The notes: generated by a model from the letters alone, not told the origin. DNA of 64,000 nt from Onishia niordana (GCF_004798965.1 NZ_SDSD01000005.1:237875-301874), one strand, 5' to 3'; positions 1 to 10,800 are shown, counted from the stretch's first letter. Numbers and translations: made by a program.

Positions 1-2
1 GC

Positions 3-797
3 GATGGCCCCGGCATCACTCTGCCTTGTGGCGGTATTCTCGATGTGCTGGTTGAGAGGCTGGCGCCGGGTGATGAGACGCTTGTGCATCTGGCAGCACT
101 TGAAGCGGCACTGACCGGACAGCGTCCGCAATTGCGCCATGTCGATCTGGTGAGCGGTGAGACGAGCCTTGCTGACGATTCAGGGCTCGGTGAGCGGGTG
201 GTGCTGTCTGTTGAACAAAGCTCTCACGAGGAAAGTTCTGAAGGAAACAGTTCTGACGGGCAAAGCGCTGACGAGGGCAGCCCCCAGGCCCCTGGACAGG
301 TGCAGATGCGCGTGGGACCGGCGGCGCGGCTGGTGCTTGCCGGCATGTCACCGGTGGCGGAAGCCTGTGCCGAGTTTGCACAGCGATTGGGTTTCGAGGT
401 GATTCTCTGCGACCCTCGCCCCGACGTATTCGCGGCGCTATCGCTTTCGGGTGTTGAATGTGTCGAGACTCTGCCCTCTAGCTTTATAGCGGAAGGGGGC
501 TGTCATGGAGCCACCGCGGTGGTGGCGCTGACCCATGATCCGCGTATCGATGATCTGGCGATGATCGAGGCGGTCAGAACCAACGCCTTCTATATCGGGG
601 TGATGGGGTCGAGGAAAACGTCTGCCGCCCGTGCCGAGCGGCTTGAACGCAGCGGTGGGCTGAGCAAGACCGCGCTTGCCCGCATTCAGATGCCGATTGG
701 GTTGGATCTTGGCAGCAAGACGCCGGCTGAGATTGCCCTGGCGGTGATGGCCGACATCGTGCGGGTGCGCCGGGGGCGTGAACGAAGCGAGCTGTAA
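3..797 (+). CDS. XdhC-family molybdoenzyme maturation protein (5' end missing)
   Basis: The frame is already open at the left edge, so the N-terminus is missing. The first readable residues (GPGITLPCGG) match the Cys-containing PCGG motif of the XdhC/CoxI N-terminal domain. The second half is the Rossmann-like XdhC C-terminal domain, with a glycine-rich turn (LAGMSPVAEACAEFA), VVALTHDP and YIGVMGSRKT. XdhC proteins bind molybdenum cofactor and promote its sulfuration and insertion into xanthine dehydrogenase or related enzymes in the cytoplasm. Between the domains lies a Ser/Glu/Gly-rich linker. Family assignment is from motifs. The expected partners xdhA/xdhB would lie just outside the window on the left, which is inference. 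Confidence 0.85.
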   Translation, partial: DGPGITLPCGGILDVLVERLAPGDETLVHLAALEAALTGQRPQLRHVDLVSGETSLADDSGLGERVVLSVEQSSHEESSEGNSSDGQSADEGSPQAPGQVQMRVGPAARLVLAGMSPVAEACAEFAQRLGFEVILCDPRPDVFAALSLSGVECVETLPSSFIAEGGCHGATAVVALTHDPRIDDLAMIEAVRTNAFYIGVMGSRKTSAARAERLERSGGLSKTALARIQMPIGLDLGSKTPAEIALAVMADIVRVRRGRERSEL

Positions 798-810
798 GCG
801 CGCATTAGCA

Positions 811-885
811 AGCGCTACCAATCAGTACCAATCGCTGCCAATCCAATCAGTACCAAGCGCTGCCAATCCAATCAGTACCAAGCAG
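811..885. repeat. short tandem repeat, 25-bp unit
   Basis: Two 24-base copies starting CGCTGCCAATCC (833-856 and 858-881) are identical and sit 25 bases apart. A shorter, diverged copy precedes them at 811-832. The array lies between the xdhC stop and its terminator and has no coding potential. Confidence 0.8.
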
Positions 886-910
886 TATTAAGAGGTCAGA
901 GCGACCCAAC

Positions 911-947
911 AAAAGCGCCCAGCCAAGCTATTGGTTGGGCGCTTTTT
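911..947. terminator. bidirectional intrinsic terminator
   Basis: A near-perfect stem AAAAGCGCCCAGCCAA / TTGGTTGGGCGCTTTTT with a short loop, flanked by A and T tracts. It sits between xdhC (plus strand) and the convergent binding-protein gene (minus strand), so it can serve both. Confidence 0.85.
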
Positions 948-965
948 GCATGCACCATTTTGTGG

Positions 966-1814
966 TCAGTCGTCGTTCTTACCGAGCCAGGTAGCGACCA
1001 TCTCTGGGTGCGCGTCGACCCAGGCCCGGGCGTTGGCTTCATAGTCGCCGTTGGCCTGGTTGGCGGCCATCAAGTCCTGGATGTCCGCGCTGCGCCACTG
1101 GAAGCGGTCGAGGATGGCGGTGATTTCCGGCTTGTCCTCGGCGAGCCCCTGGCGGGTCACGGTATGGATCTGCTCGTCCCCTGAATAGCGGCCCTGAGGA
1201 TCGTCGAGATAGCGAAGTGCTTGCCCCGAAAAGACCGGATGCGGCGCCCAGGCGGTGACGACGATCGGCTCCTGACGAGACATCGCGGTCTTGAGCGTCT
1301 GACTCATGGCCGCATCGCTGCCCGCGACCAGTTGCCAGTCCTCGATGCCGTAAGCGTTCATCGCCTGCTCGGTGAGTGCCATGATGCCGGCGCCCGGATC
1401 GATGCCGTGGATACGCTGGCCAAACGTCTCCCCGGCGGCAGCGAGGTCGGCGATCGAGGTAACGTCTGCGTAGGTCGGTACCGCCAGCCCGACGCGGGCG
1501 TCAGTGAGGTTGGGGCCAAGATCATCGATCTCATCGGCCTTGCTTTCGTAGTAGCTTGCCTGAGTGACCGGAAGCCAAGCGCCGGTGAAGGCATCCAGCT
1601 CACCAACCGAGAGCCCTTGCCAGATGGCAGCAAGGCTTACCGAGCTGATATCCACCTGGTGGCCAGCATCTTCAAGGACGGCCTTCAGCACGTAGGTGCT
1701 GGCCTGGCCGGTGGCCCATTCGCCTATACCAAGACGCAGGCTGTCTGCTTGTGCGAGGGGGCTGACGGCGGCGAATAGCAGGCCGGTAGAAACGAGCAGT
1801 GAACGGACATGCAT
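966..1814 (-). CDS. glycine betaine/choline-type ABC transporter substrate-binding protein
   Basis: A 282-residue exported protein of the OpuAC/ProX family, periplasmic receptors for quaternary-ammonium osmoprotectants. The N-terminus (MHVRSLLVSTG, hydrophobic core, PLAQA|DS) is a Sec signal peptide. The mature part opens with LRLGIGEWATGQAS and contains several Trp residues (for example VTAWAPHP) of the kind that form the aromatic cage for trimethylammonium groups. The ATG at 1814 was chosen because GGAG lies 8 bases upstream and the signal peptide begins there; an upstream in-frame GTG lacks both. No permease or ATPase gene is adjacent, so this is an orphan receptor or it works with a transporter elsewhere. 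Family firm; exact ligand unknown. Confidence 0.85.
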   Translation of the reverse strand: MHVRSLLVSTGLLFAAVSPLAQADSLRLGIGEWATGQASTYVLKAVLEDAGHQVDISSVSLAAIWQGLSVGELDAFTGAWLPVTQASYYESKADEIDDLGPNLTDARVGLAVPTYADVTSIADLAAAGETFGQRIHGIDPGAGIMALTEQAMNAYGIEDWQLVAGSDAAMSQTLKTAMSRQEPIVVTAWAPHPVFSGQALRYLDDPQGRYSGDEQIHTVTRQGLAEDKPEITAILDRFQWRSADIQDLMAANQANGDYEANARAWVDAHPEMVATWLGKNDD

Positions 1815-1862
1815 CTGACTATCTCCAGCAATAACATCCAGGGAAAGCGCCTTATTAGGCAC

Positions 1863-2342
1863 TCATGATAACGGTTCCTTGGCGATGATGATGCCGTTGT
1901 TGTCGGCGTACAGCCATTGCTCGGGCGTGATGGTCACGCCCGCAAAGGTCACCGCGATATCGCGTTGGCCCTCGCCGCGCTTTTCGCTCTTGCGGGGGTG
2001 GGCCGCGAGGGCCTGAACGCCGATGTCGGTCTCGGCCAGCACATCGACATCGCGAACGCAGCCATACATCACCACGCCTGACCAGCCGTTACTTGCCGCT
2101 TGTTCGGCCAGCATGTCGCCAAGCATCGCGCAGCGCAGCGAGCCACCGGCATCCACGACCAGCACAGCGCCGTTGCCCGGCTCGGCGACGGCTTCCTTGA
2201 CGCGCGAGTTGTCCTCGAAGCACTTGACCGTGCGCACCGGGCCGCCAAAGGCGTCGCGACCGCCGATGTTAACGAAGATCGGTTCGAGTACCTCGACGTC
2301 CGGGTGGGCGTCGCAGAGATCAGGCGTGATGATGGAAGTCAT
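1863..2342 (-). CDS. RraA-family protein, possible HMG aldolase / oxaloacetate decarboxylase
   Basis: A 159-residue protein that follows E. coli RraA along its whole length (N-terminal [45 protein letters not shown]). RraA binds and inhibits RNase E. This protein also keeps the G-D-x20-R-D signature (GD at 89-90, RD in GCVRDVD) of class II 4-hydroxy-4-methyl-2-oxoglutarate aldolases / oxaloacetate decarboxylases, which E. coli RraA has lost. It may therefore be a metal-dependent enzyme instead of, or as well as, an RNase regulator. The start is set by AAGGAG 6 bases before the ATG; the longer frame upstream has no such site. It lies 48 bases upstream of the osmolyte-binding protein gene on the same strand, with no obvious functional link. 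Confidence 0.8.
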   Translation of the reverse strand: MTSIITPDLCDAHPDVEVLEPIFVNIGGRDAFGGPVRTVKCFEDNSRVKEAVAEPGNGAVLVVDAGGSLRCAMLGDMLAEQAASNGWSGVVMYGCVRDVDVLAETDIGVQALAAHPRKSEKRGEGQRDIAVTFAGVTITPEQWLYADNNGIIIAKEPLS

Positions 2343-2414
2343 GGGATTCTCCTTGAGCGGGAACCCTGATGGTGCCACAACCTGGGCGTTGAAAAACGCT
2401 GCGATGAGATATGC

Positions 2415-2440
2415 AAACGCCGGGTCTGTACCCGGCGTTT
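2415..2440 (-). terminator. hairpin downstream of the outer-membrane barrel gene
   Basis: Perfect inverted repeat AAACGCCGGG / CCCGGCGTTT with a 6-base loop, 55 bases after the stop of the barrel gene. The T tract is short (TTTGC) on the minus strand, so efficiency is uncertain. Confidence 0.55.
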
Positions 2441-2494
2441 GTGTTTTGCTGGCTTGGTGTTGCTAGCCAAGTTTTCTGGCTGGGCTTTGCAATA

Positions 2495-3094
2495 TCAGAA
2501 GCGCATACCTGCCGAGGCGGTGAAGGTGTCGATCTTGTAGTCGCTATCCATGTCGTAGCGCTCGTATTCGGCGCGGACCAGGAAAGGATCGAAGTTGAAC
2601 TGGGCGCCAACGCCATAGACCGGGTCGGTGCCGTCGTTATCCTTGAGGTCCAGGTTGGCGTTGCCGAGGTTGCCATCGACGTCGGTTTCCCACTTGGCAA
2701 GGCCTGCTTTGGCAAAGGCCGTGAACCAGGGCGTGACCGGCAACTGGCCGACAACGTTGACGCCGTAGGCGTTGGACTCAAGGTCGGTGTTGCCGATGTC
2801 GTTGCCCTTCAGGCGGGTGTGGCCAAGGTCTGCGTAGAAGAGCTCGGTGGCGAAGTAGGGGTTGACCTCATAGCCGACGAATCCCTTGAAGACGTTGTCG
2901 TCATCGTCGACGTTGAAGTCGTCGGAGCCGGACTCGATGAAGTTGTCGACGTCGTCACGGTCATTCTCCAGCGAGCTGAAGCCTGTGCCTAAGCCCAGGT
3001 AGAGGCCTTCGGCATCCGGGGCGGCGAGCACGGTGGGGGCCGAGGCGCACAGGCCGGTGGCGACGGAGGCGGTAATCAGGGCACGTAGTTTCAT
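2495..3094 (-). CDS. small outer-membrane beta-barrel protein (OmpA-barrel/OMP_b-brl type)
   Basis: A 199-residue exported protein with a signal peptide ending VLAAPDA, then an eight-strand-like barrel pattern (GLYLGLGTGFSS at the start of the barrel, alternating aromatic strands) and a C-terminal ...ASAGMRF ending in Phe, the recognition signal for BamA insertion. Asp-rich loops (residues about 45-70) suggest an acidic surface loop, common in halophiles. There is no OmpA-like peptidoglycan domain. AAGGAG 6 bases before the ATG sets the start. It is probably a monocistronic unit, flanked by the convergent-side hairpin and an upstream 200-base gap. The role is unknown; the family includes adhesins and small porin-like barrels. 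Confidence 0.8.
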   Translation of the reverse strand: MKLRALITASVATGLCASAPTVLAAPDAEGLYLGLGTGFSSLENDRDDVDNFIESGSDDFNVDDDDNVFKGFVGYEVNPYFATELFYADLGHTRLKGNDIGNTDLESNAYGVNVVGQLPVTPWFTAFAKAGLAKWETDVDGNLGNANLDLKDNDGTDPVYGVGAQFNFDPFLVRAEYERYDMDSDYKIDTFTASAGMRF

Positions 3095-3314
3095 GATTTT
3101 CTCCTTGATAGCGGTTTCTGAGGGAGGCCGGAGCGATGATGGTGTCTTTGCGGTGCTTCGCCTCACCCAGAAAACACGGGCAATATCGTGTTACTAACTC
3201 GACATACAGAATGTAAATAGAACACTGTTCGATAACAAGGGTGGCGCAGTAACGACGAGTAAAGCTTTGTTGCAAACATTCGTTTGATCATTGTTGCTAT
3301 CAAGGTTTTCTGCA

Positions 3315-3342
3315 CAAAAAAAGCGCCCCGCAGGGGGCGCTT
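3315..3342 (-). terminator. intrinsic terminator of acnB
   Basis: On the minus strand, AAGCGCCCCC / GGGGCGCTT followed by seven T residues, about 105 bases after the acnB stop. A typical strong rho-independent terminator. Confidence 0.9.
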
Positions 3343-3447
3343 CGGTCATCGACTCCGGGTCATGTCGGCTGATTCGGGCGTAATGTCCTCTTCAGCAGGA
3401 TGAACCGGCGATGTTGCGAGCATCGGCGATTTAAGGGTGATTCGGTC

Positions 3448-6048
3448 TCAGGCTTCAGCGACCGGAATCACGTTCGAGGCAGCTTTCTGGAATTCCTCGA
3501 TTTCATGGAAGTTCATATAACGATAGATTTCACTTGCCATCGCATCGAACTCACTCATGTAGCCCTGGTACTCCTCGACGGTCGGTAGACGACCCTCGAC
3601 CGCTGCTACCGCGGCAAGCTCTGCGGAGGCGAGGAAGACGTCCGCGCCATCGCCCAGGCGGTTGGGGAAGTTACGTGTCGAGGTGGATACCACGGTGGAC
3701 TTGGGTGCCACACGTGCCTGGTTACCCATGCACAGCGAGCAGCCCGGCATTTCCATACGGGCGCCGGCACGGCCATAGATGCCGTAGTAGCCTTCTTCGG
3801 TCAGCTGGTGCTGGTCCATCTTGGTCGGCGGTGCTAGCCACAGCTTGGTCTTCAGGCTGCCGGCGGGCTGCTTCTCGAGCAACTTACCGGCGGCGCGGAA
3901 GTGGCCGATGTTGGTCATGCACGAACCGATGAAGACTTCATCGATCTGGCGGCCGGCGACTTCGGACAGCAGGCGGGCATCGTCCGGGTCGTTCGGGGCG
4001 CACAGCACCGGTTCCTTGATGGCATCGAGATCGATCTCGATGACTTCGGCGTATTCGGCGTCTTGGTCGGCACGCATCAGGCTCGGATCAGCCAGCCACT
4101 CTTCCATGGCCAGGATGCGGCGCTCGATGGTACGACGGTCGCCGTAGCCTGCATCGATCATCCACTTGAGCAGGGTGATGTTGGACTTCAGGTATTCGGA
4201 CACCGAGTCCTCACCCAGGGTGATGGTGCAGCCGGCAGCACTGCGCTCGGCGCTGGCGTCGGACAGCTCGAAAGCCTGCTCGACGGTCAGGTCTTCGAGA
4301 CCTTCGATTTCCAGGACGCGACCGGAGAAGGCGTTTTTCTTGCCGGACTTGTCGACGGTCAGCAGGCCCTGCTGAATGGCGTAGTAGGGAATGGCATGGA
4401 CCAGGTCACGCAGGGTCACACCCGGCTGGCGCTTGCCCTTGAAGCGCACCAGCACCGATTCCGGCATGTCCAGCGGCATCACGCCGGTGGCGGCAGCGAA
4501 GGCCACCAGGCCGGAGCCCGCCGGGAAGGAAATGCCCATCGGGAAGCGGGTGTGGGAATCACCGCCGGTGCCGACGGTGTCGGGCAGCAGCATGCGGTTC
4601 AGCCAGGAGTGGATGATGCCGTCGCCCGGGCGCAGCGATACGCCGCCACGATTCATGATGAAGTCGGGCAGGGTGTGGTGTGTTTCCACATCGACCGGCT
4701 TCGGGTAGGCGCTGGTGTGGCAGAAGGACTGCATCACCAGGTCGGACTGGAAACCGAGGCAGGCCAGATCCTTCAGCTCGTCACGGGTCATCGGACCGGT
4801 GGTGTCCTGCGACCCCACGGTGGTCATCTTCGGCTCGCAATACATGCCCGGGCGCACGCCATCCATGTTGCAGGCCTTGCCGACCATCTTCTGGGCCAGG
4901 GTGAAACCCTTTCCGGTGTCGGTCGGCTGCTCGGGTAGACGGAAGACGTCGGACGGCTCGAGGCCCAGGGACTCGCGGGCCTTGCCAGTCAGGCCACGGC
5001 CGATGATCAGCGGGATGCGCCCGCCAGCGCGCACTTCATCGAGGATCAGCTGGGTCTTGAGCTCGAAGGTGCTGACCACTTCATCAGTGCCGTGCTTGCA
5101 GACCTTGCCCTCATAGGGGTAGACATCGATCACATCGCCCATCTCGAGCTTCTCGACGTCCATCTCGATGGGCAGGGCGCCGGAGTCTTCCATGGTGTTG
5201 AAGAAGATCGGGGCGATCTTGCCGCCGAAGCAGAAGCCGCCAGCGCGCTTGTTGGGCACGTTGGGAATGTCGTCACCGAAGAACCATAACACCGAGTTGG
5301 TGGCGGACTTGCGCGAGGAGCCGGTGCCGACCACATCGCCTACATAGGCGACAGGGAAGCCCTTGGCCTTCACTTCGTCGATCTGGGCGAGCGGGCCGGT
5401 GGTACCGGGCACTTCCGGGTGGATGCCGTCGCGCGGGTTCTTGAGCATGGCGTTGGCATGCAGCGGCATATCCGGGCGTGACCAGGCATCCGGTGCCGGG
5501 GACAGGTCGTCGGTGTTGGTTTCACCGGGTACCTTGAAGACGGTCAGCGTGATCTTCTCGTCAAGCGCTGGCTTGGCCAGGAACCACTCGGCATCGGCCC
5601 AGGACTGGATGATGTCCTTGGCCACGGTATTGCCTGCCTTGGCGCGCTCTTCCACATCGTGGAAAGCATCAAACATCAGCAGGGTGTGCTTGAGCTGTTC
5701 GCCCACTTCCTTCGCCAGGCTCTCGTCATCGAGGAGCTCAACCAGCGACACGATGTTGTAGCCGCCCTGCATGGTACCCAGCAGCTTGACCGCGTGGGTC
5801 TTGTCGATCAGCGGGGATTCGGCTTCGCCCTTGGTAATGGCGGTCAGGAAACCGGCCTTCACGTATGCGGCTTCATCGACACCCGGCGGAACGCGATCGG
5901 TCAGCAGCTTAAGCAGGAACTCTTCCTCGCCGGCCGGCGGGTTCTTCAACAGCTCGACCAGTTCGGCGGTTTGCTCGGCATTCAGCGGCTTGGGCGGCAC
6001 GCCCTGAGTGGCGCGTTCTTCGACATGTTGGCGATAGGCTTCAAGCAC
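3448..6048 (-). CDS. acnB: aconitate hydratase B
   Basis: An 866-residue protein (E. coli AcnB has 865) that isomerises citrate and isocitrate in the TCA cycle and often also 2-methyl-cis-aconitate. It shows the AcnB order: HEAT-like N-terminal domain, swivel domain with the [17 protein letters not shown] loop, then three catalytic domains. The 4Fe-4S ligands are the Cys in [11 protein letters not shown] and the two in PGCSLCMGN. The GTG at 6046-6048 was chosen because it aligns with the first residue of E. coli AcnB ([12 protein letters not shown]) and has GAGG 8 bases upstream; a longer frame starting at a TTG (6120) has no ribosome site. It is transcribed from the promoter at 6168-6196 and ended by the hairpin at 3315-3342, so probably monocistronic. 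Confidence 0.97.
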   Translation of the reverse strand: MLEAYRQHVEERATQGVPPKPLNAEQTAELVELLKNPPAGEEEFLLKLLTDRVPPGVDEAAYVKAGFLTAITKGEAESPLIDKTHAVKLLGTMQGGYNIVSLVELLDDESLAKEVGEQLKHTLLMFDAFHDVEERAKAGNTVAKDIIQSWADAEWFLAKPALDEKITLTVFKVPGETNTDDLSPAPDAWSRPDMPLHANAMLKNPRDGIHPEVPGTTGPLAQIDEVKAKGFPVAYVGDVVGTGSSRKSATNSVLWFFGDDIPNVPNKRAGGFCFGGKIAPIFFNTMEDSGALPIEMDVEKLEMGDVIDVYPYEGKVCKHGTDEVVSTFELKTQLILDEVRAGGRIPLIIGRGLTGKARESLGLEPSDVFRLPEQPTDTGKGFTLAQKMVGKACNMDGVRPGMYCEPKMTTVGSQDTTGPMTRDELKDLACLGFQSDLVMQSFCHTSAYPKPVDVETHHTLPDFIMNRGGVSLRPGDGIIHSWLNRMLLPDTVGTGGDSHTRFPMGISFPAGSGLVAFAAATGVMPLDMPESVLVRFKGKRQPGVTLRDLVHAIPYYAIQQGLLTVDKSGKKNAFSGRVLEIEGLEDLTVEQAFELSDASAERSAAGCTITLGEDSVSEYLKSNITLLKWMIDAGYGDRRTIERRILAMEEWLADPSLMRADQDAEYAEVIEIDLDAIKEPVLCAPNDPDDARLLSEVAGRQIDEVFIGSCMTNIGHFRAAGKLLEKQPAGSLKTKLWLAPPTKMDQHQLTEEGYYGIYGRAGARMEMPGCSLCMGNQARVAPKSTVVSTSTRNFPNRLGDGADVFLASAELAAVAAVEGRLPTVEEYQGYMSEFDAMASEIYRYMNFHEIEEFQKAASNVIPVAEA

Positions 6049-6167
6049 GGAGGGACCCTCATCAAGTTGATCTTCCAGAGCGGGCCTGTGTGACGACACT
6101 TGAAGTGTGACGGTCGTCAATCGAGGTGCTCCGGGACTTTCGTTATGCGTCTTGCGGGAGGCAACAC

Positions 6168-6196
6168 AGTGTACGTGATTTTGTCGACAATGTTAA
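6168..6196 (-). promoter_or_regulatory. sigma-70 promoter of acnB
   Basis: Reading the minus strand: -35 TTAACA (6196-6191), 17-base spacer, -10 TACACT (6173-6168). It lies about 120 bases upstream of the chosen GTG start. It overlaps a TTGTCGACAA dyad between the two hexamers that could be an operator. Confidence 0.65.
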
Positions 6197-6431
6197 GCAA
6201 GCCCCTGCTGACAGGCTTTGTACGATGGTCGTGTGCTCCTGAGCTGCGGCTTTAGCATGAAAAGAGGGCAAACAAGCAGCCTTTACGAAAACGACGTCAA
6301 TGGTCCTGATACAAAGGGCTTGATAAGCGCATAGTCATACAGCGATAAGATCGGCTGGAGTGTCGTGGGCTTTTCTAGCCGGGTAAGATAGCGGGCAGCA
6401 ATACGCTAGGTGGTAGCCAATAAGGAGAGCC
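6197..6431. other. intergenic region between divergent acnB and the DUF1289 gene
   Basis: Upstream of the acnB promoter there is AT-richer sequence without an ORF or RNA gene that I recognise. The DUF1289 gene must be transcribed from here; no convincing -35/-10 pair could be picked by eye. Confidence 0.5.
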
Positions 6432-6866
6432 ATGACACGCCGAATCATTTCGCCCTGCGTCGGTCTGTGTTCGACAACGGTGGGTGACGATGTCTGCCGG
6501 GGGTGTCAGCGCCATGCCGATGAGATTCGCGACTGGCCGGCCTATGACTTTGATGAGCGCGATCTGCGCCTTGTCGAGCTGGATACGCTGCGCGTGGCGG
6601 TGGCGGGCGAGCTTCTGCGAGTGGTCGATGCCGATATGCTCAAGGCCCAGCTCGAACGTCATGGCATTCGTCATCGTGATGATCAGCCGCCGCTTTCTCA
6701 GGCCGTTGAGCTGTTGCGGGTGGGCCGGCATCGTATCAGTGACCTGTCACGTTACGGGCTTGAGACGGTGGGCGAGGGCGCTGGCCTTGCTGCGGCCGAC
6801 TTGCATGCCATGCTGGTGCCGCGCTTGATGGAGGCCGCCGAGGCACGACGCCTTTCGTCAATTTGA
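6432..6866 (+). CDS. DUF1289 domain-containing protein
   Basis: A 144-residue cytoplasmic protein. Residues 5-45 (ISPCVGLCSTTVGDDVCRGC...EIRDW) are the DUF1289 motif: four cysteines in C-x3-C-x8-C-x2-C followed by a conserved Trp, a likely small metal site. The rest (about 50-144) is charged and helical without a recognised domain; in many relatives DUF1289 proteins are only 60-80 residues, so this one has a long C-terminal extension. AAGGAGAGCC directly before the ATG sets the start. It is followed at 130 bases by miaE on the same strand. Function is unknown for the family. Confidence 0.8.
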   Translation: MTRRIISPCVGLCSTTVGDDVCRGCQRHADEIRDWPAYDFDERDLRLVELDTLRVAVAGELLRVVDADMLKAQLERHGIRHRDDQPPLSQAVELLRVGRHRISDLSRYGLETVGEGAGLAAADLHAMLVPRLMEAAEARRLSSI

Positions 6867-6995
6867 TGCTCGTCATGACTTGGCATTATTTCCGCCACTC
6901 AGCCGGCATGCTCTGTTGTGCCTGCTAGCTACCCTGTTTCACTATTTGAATGCGCTCGCATTGAATACTCACTTTCACTAACGATCAGAGAAACG

Positions 6996-7634
6996 ATGCA
7001 AGAAACTGTGGATGACCTCTTACCCGCCGAGCTGCGGGACTTCTTGGCCTGCGAGACCCCGGGCACCTGGATTGACGCGGCGCTTGACCACCCGGATCTG
7101 CTGCTGATCGATCATGCCCAGTGCGAGAAGAAAGCCGCCTCGACGGCGATGAGCCTGATGTATCGCTATGTCGACCGTCCGCTGCTATTGACCAAGATGT
7201 CACAGCTGGCGCGAGAAGAGCTCTTGCACTTCGAGCAGGTGATTCGCGTCATGGAATCGCGCGGCATCGAGTATCGCCATCTCAGCGCGTCGCGCTATGC
7301 CGAAGGGTTGCGCCGCCATGTTCGCCGCGAGGACCCGCAACGCCTGGTCGACATTCTGATCATCGGTGCCTATATAGAAGCGCGAAGCTGCGAGCGATTC
7401 GCACGCCTGATCCCTCATCTCGATGCCGAGCTTGCCAAGTTCTATCGCAGTCTGGTTAAGTCAGAAGGTCGCCACTATGAAGATTACCTGATGCTGGCCC
7501 GTCGCTATGCCGCAGAGGCCGATGATACGAGCGTGGATGCGCGCATTGCGTTCTTTGCTGATTGTGAACGCCAGCTGATATGTGAGCCGGATGAGGTGTT
7601 CCGATTCCACAGTGGTGTTCCTGTCGCCGCCTGA
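6996..7634 (+). CDS. miaE: tRNA 2-methylthio-N6-isopentenyl-adenosine(37) hydroxylase
   Basis: A 212-residue member of the MiaE family, a ferritin-like non-haem diiron monooxygenase that hydroxylates the isopentenyl side chain of ms2i6A37 in tRNAs reading U-starting codons. Iron-ligand motifs are visible: the Glu in QCEKKAAS, EELLHFEQV (ExxH), the Glu in IGAYIEARSCERF and SEGRHYEDY (ExxH). The start at 6996 (MQETVDDLLP) is preferred because upstream residues in the longer frame do not resemble the family; the ribosome site is weak (AGAG). MiaE depends on MiaA and MiaB, which are not in the window. Confidence 0.9.
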   Translation: MQETVDDLLPAELRDFLACETPGTWIDAALDHPDLLLIDHAQCEKKAASTAMSLMYRYVDRPLLLTKMSQLAREELLHFEQVIRVMESRGIEYRHLSASRYAEGLRRHVRREDPQRLVDILIIGAYIEARSCERFARLIPHLDAELAKFYRSLVKSEGRHYEDYLMLARRYAAEADDTSVDARIAFFADCERQLICEPDEVFRFHSGVPVAA

Positions 7635-7852
7635 CGGCCAATGGCATACGTAGCACGGTGCTATCGAAAGGTGGTAAGCACGAGACGAGCAAGCAATAGA
7701 GGGTGAGGGGCAGCGCAATAGTGCTGCTCAGTGGGGAATGTCGGGGACGAAACGCAGCCGCGTAAACATAATTACAGGCTCGGCAGGCTCGCTTCGCGTA
7801 AGGGTGTCGTAGTTGTCCGAGCCAGCAGGATAATAACGCAGGAACCAACACG

Positions 7853-10800
7853 ATGCGGGAACCCTCAGTCAACGAGCAGTTAGCGCTTTTTGGACACTTC
7901 TCACTGAATCTAGGTGAGGACTGCCTGACCCAGTTCAGTTACGACAAGGTCAAGGCGTTGCTGGTCTATCTCTTGCTCCATGACCAGCCGGTTAATCGGG
8001 CGACGCTGGCAGAGTTACTATGGCCGGATCAGGGCCTGTCTTCCGGGCGTACCAACTTGCGGCATGCGCTGCACTGTCTTCGTCAGTCGCTGGGTGACGA
8101 AGCCGATCAGGTGCTGGTGGTCTCTCGACAGACAATTGCCTTCAAGCTGCCCAAGAGCTGGGCATTCGATCTGCATGAACTGCAAGACTTGCTCGATGGG
8201 GTCGCCAACATCCCCAACCTGGAGGCCATTCTCGACGCCTATCGCGGGGATCTTGTCGAGGAGTTGCAGCTCTCTGCCTGCTCAGAATTTCAGCGCTGGC
8301 TCCTGCAGGTGCGCAACGAGTGGCGACAGCGGGTGATCGCCTTCGCCGAGACGGTCATCGACGAACATGACGATGTCCCTGAGTCGCTGCTGCGCACCCT
8401 GGTCAGCCGTTTTTCCGGCTATGGTCCCTTTCATGAGTGCCTGGTGCGTCAACTGGCCGAGCAGGGCCAGTCGGCGGCCGCGCATGAAGAATACAACGCT
8501 TACCTGCAGCTGCTGGCGCTGTCCGGACAACAGCCTGAACTCAGCTTTCTTCAGCTGGCGCGCTATTGGTCTGAAAGTCAATCGGAGCTGTCGCCGATCA
8601 CGCATCAGGGGGCGTTTTCAAGGGCTGTGGCCGCCGATAGCGCGCCACTTCAGGAAGATGAAATCGAGCAGCGACAGTTGTCGGTCATGGCGATCCGCCT
8701 GAAGCTCGAAGGTGATTGGCAGGATCGGGCCGAGACCTGCGCCTGTCTGCGCCTGCAGATCGAGCTCCTCCGCTGGCTGGAGGAGCAGTGCCATCACCTG
8801 GGCGGTTTCTGGCTGACCGGTGCGACCGGTGGGCTGGGCCTGGCTTGCTTTGGCACCCATGGGCCGGCACATCAGCTTGCGGAACTCGTCGCGCTTTATG
8901 AGCACTGCCGCAAGGCGCTTCCCGAAGAAAGTCAGCGTCGCTGGTCAGGTGAAGGCGACATGCCGACATTCACGCTGGCGGCCGGGCTTAACAGCGGTCG
9001 AGTGGTTTATGTGCCCGAGCGTCAGTTGGTGGATCCTCTGGGCCAGGTCACCCAGCGCTCTTTGGACCTGATGGGCGCTGCTGATGGCAGTGAGTTGGTG
9101 ATTTCGCATGAATCCAGCCAGCACATGCCACCGGCGCTTGATCTTCAGCCGCGCCTTACGTCGCGGCTAGTGGCCTGTGATGGCAGGGTGCAGCTGCGCG
9201 CCCTGGTCCTTGGGGAGAATGAAGGCGGTCGCGATGCCTTGCCGCCAAGTCTTGTGGGTCGCGAGTCGGATCTGCGCAAGCTGCGCGATGCCCTGGCTCG
9301 GGCCGGCATAGGTTTGCGTCAGAGCGTCTTGGTACGTGGTCCCTCGGGGATGGGTAAGTCGGCGCTGATGGTGGCCTTTCGCCAGCTCGAACAGAGTCGT
9401 GACGCGGCTATATGCTGGCAACCCGCCACACGTATGGCCGCGCAGACACCCTACAGTGTGGCGCGAATGCTGCTGCGTTGGCATTTGAAAGAAGAGCTGA
9501 GCGAGTCGCTGCTGGATGAGGTGCTGGCGGGGCATCCGGCACTTGAGATGGATGACAATCACCGCCGGCTATTGGCCGAGGCGCTAGGGATCTGTCAAAG
9601 CGATGAGACAGACCTGACGCAGAGCGGTGAAGCCGTCGAGCTGGTGGCGCGGTTGCTTAAGCAGTTGATCGAAGATCTGACGCAGGATCGTCCGCTGGTG
9701 CTGATGCTCGATGACCTGCAGTGGCTCGATGAGCCCTCCTACAAGCTATTGGCTGCCTTGCAGACCCGCCTGCCGATCAACTGCCCATTGCTGTTGGTGG
9801 CAAGCCATCATGGTCGCGAGTCGTTACCTTCCAAGCTTCATTGGGACCAGCAGATCACGCTGGGGCGTCTCGACAATCAGCAGTCTTCCAATCTGTTATC
9901 GCAGCTGGCGCGACGCTATCACCTGCATCTCAGCCCGCGTCTGCGCAACCAGCTAATCGAGCGCTGCGATGGCGTACCGCTGTATTTGCAGGAAATCTGT
10001 CGTCGTCTGGACATGGAGCGCCGGGAAGGGCGCAGCGTGCAGATCGACGAGTTGCCGCAAGGCTTGCTGGGTCTGCTGGCGAGCCGGATCGATCAGCTCG
10101 ATGCCGATCGTGAAGTGGCCCAGATTGCGGCCGTGCTGGGGCGTCAGTTCCGCGTCGATTTCTTGACGGAATGCAGTGGCTGGGAATCCGTGAGGCTCAA
10201 GCAGGCGCTGGATCAGATGCTGCGCCTTGAAGTGATCGAGCCCTGCACGTCTTCCTCCGAGTGCGAATACCAGTTCAGCCATCAGCTGTTGCAGGAAGCC
10301 GCGTATCTGTCGTGTCCGCGCGATGTCAGGGTATCCATTCATCGCCAGGTGGTTAGTCTCATCGAAGAGCGCTTCCCGATCTGGATCAGTCGCCATCCCG
10401 GCGATTTTGCCACCCACCTGCGTCGCAGTGGCGATTACGCGCGTGGCGCCCGCTACTTCGAATTGGCTGCCCGCGAAGCGCTCAAGGTCAGTGCCAATCG
10501 TACGGCACTCAAAATGGCCGACGAGGGATTGGCCAGTCTGCGCCAGGTCGATGATTGCGCCGAGCGCGAAATAAGCCTGCTGACGGTGCGTGGCCAGGCG
10601 GCCTTCGCTATGGAAGGGCATGCATCGCCGACGGCTCATGAGTGCTTCGTGCGAGCGCGAGACTTACTTTCTGTGCAGTCGTCATCCGACAAGGATCAGG
10701 CCGATGACGAGACCGACCTGGAACAGCGCTTCCTGGTCAAATGGGGGCTCTGGGTCGGTTGCAGTCAGCGCCATGCCCACGCCGATGCTTTCTCGCTGGC

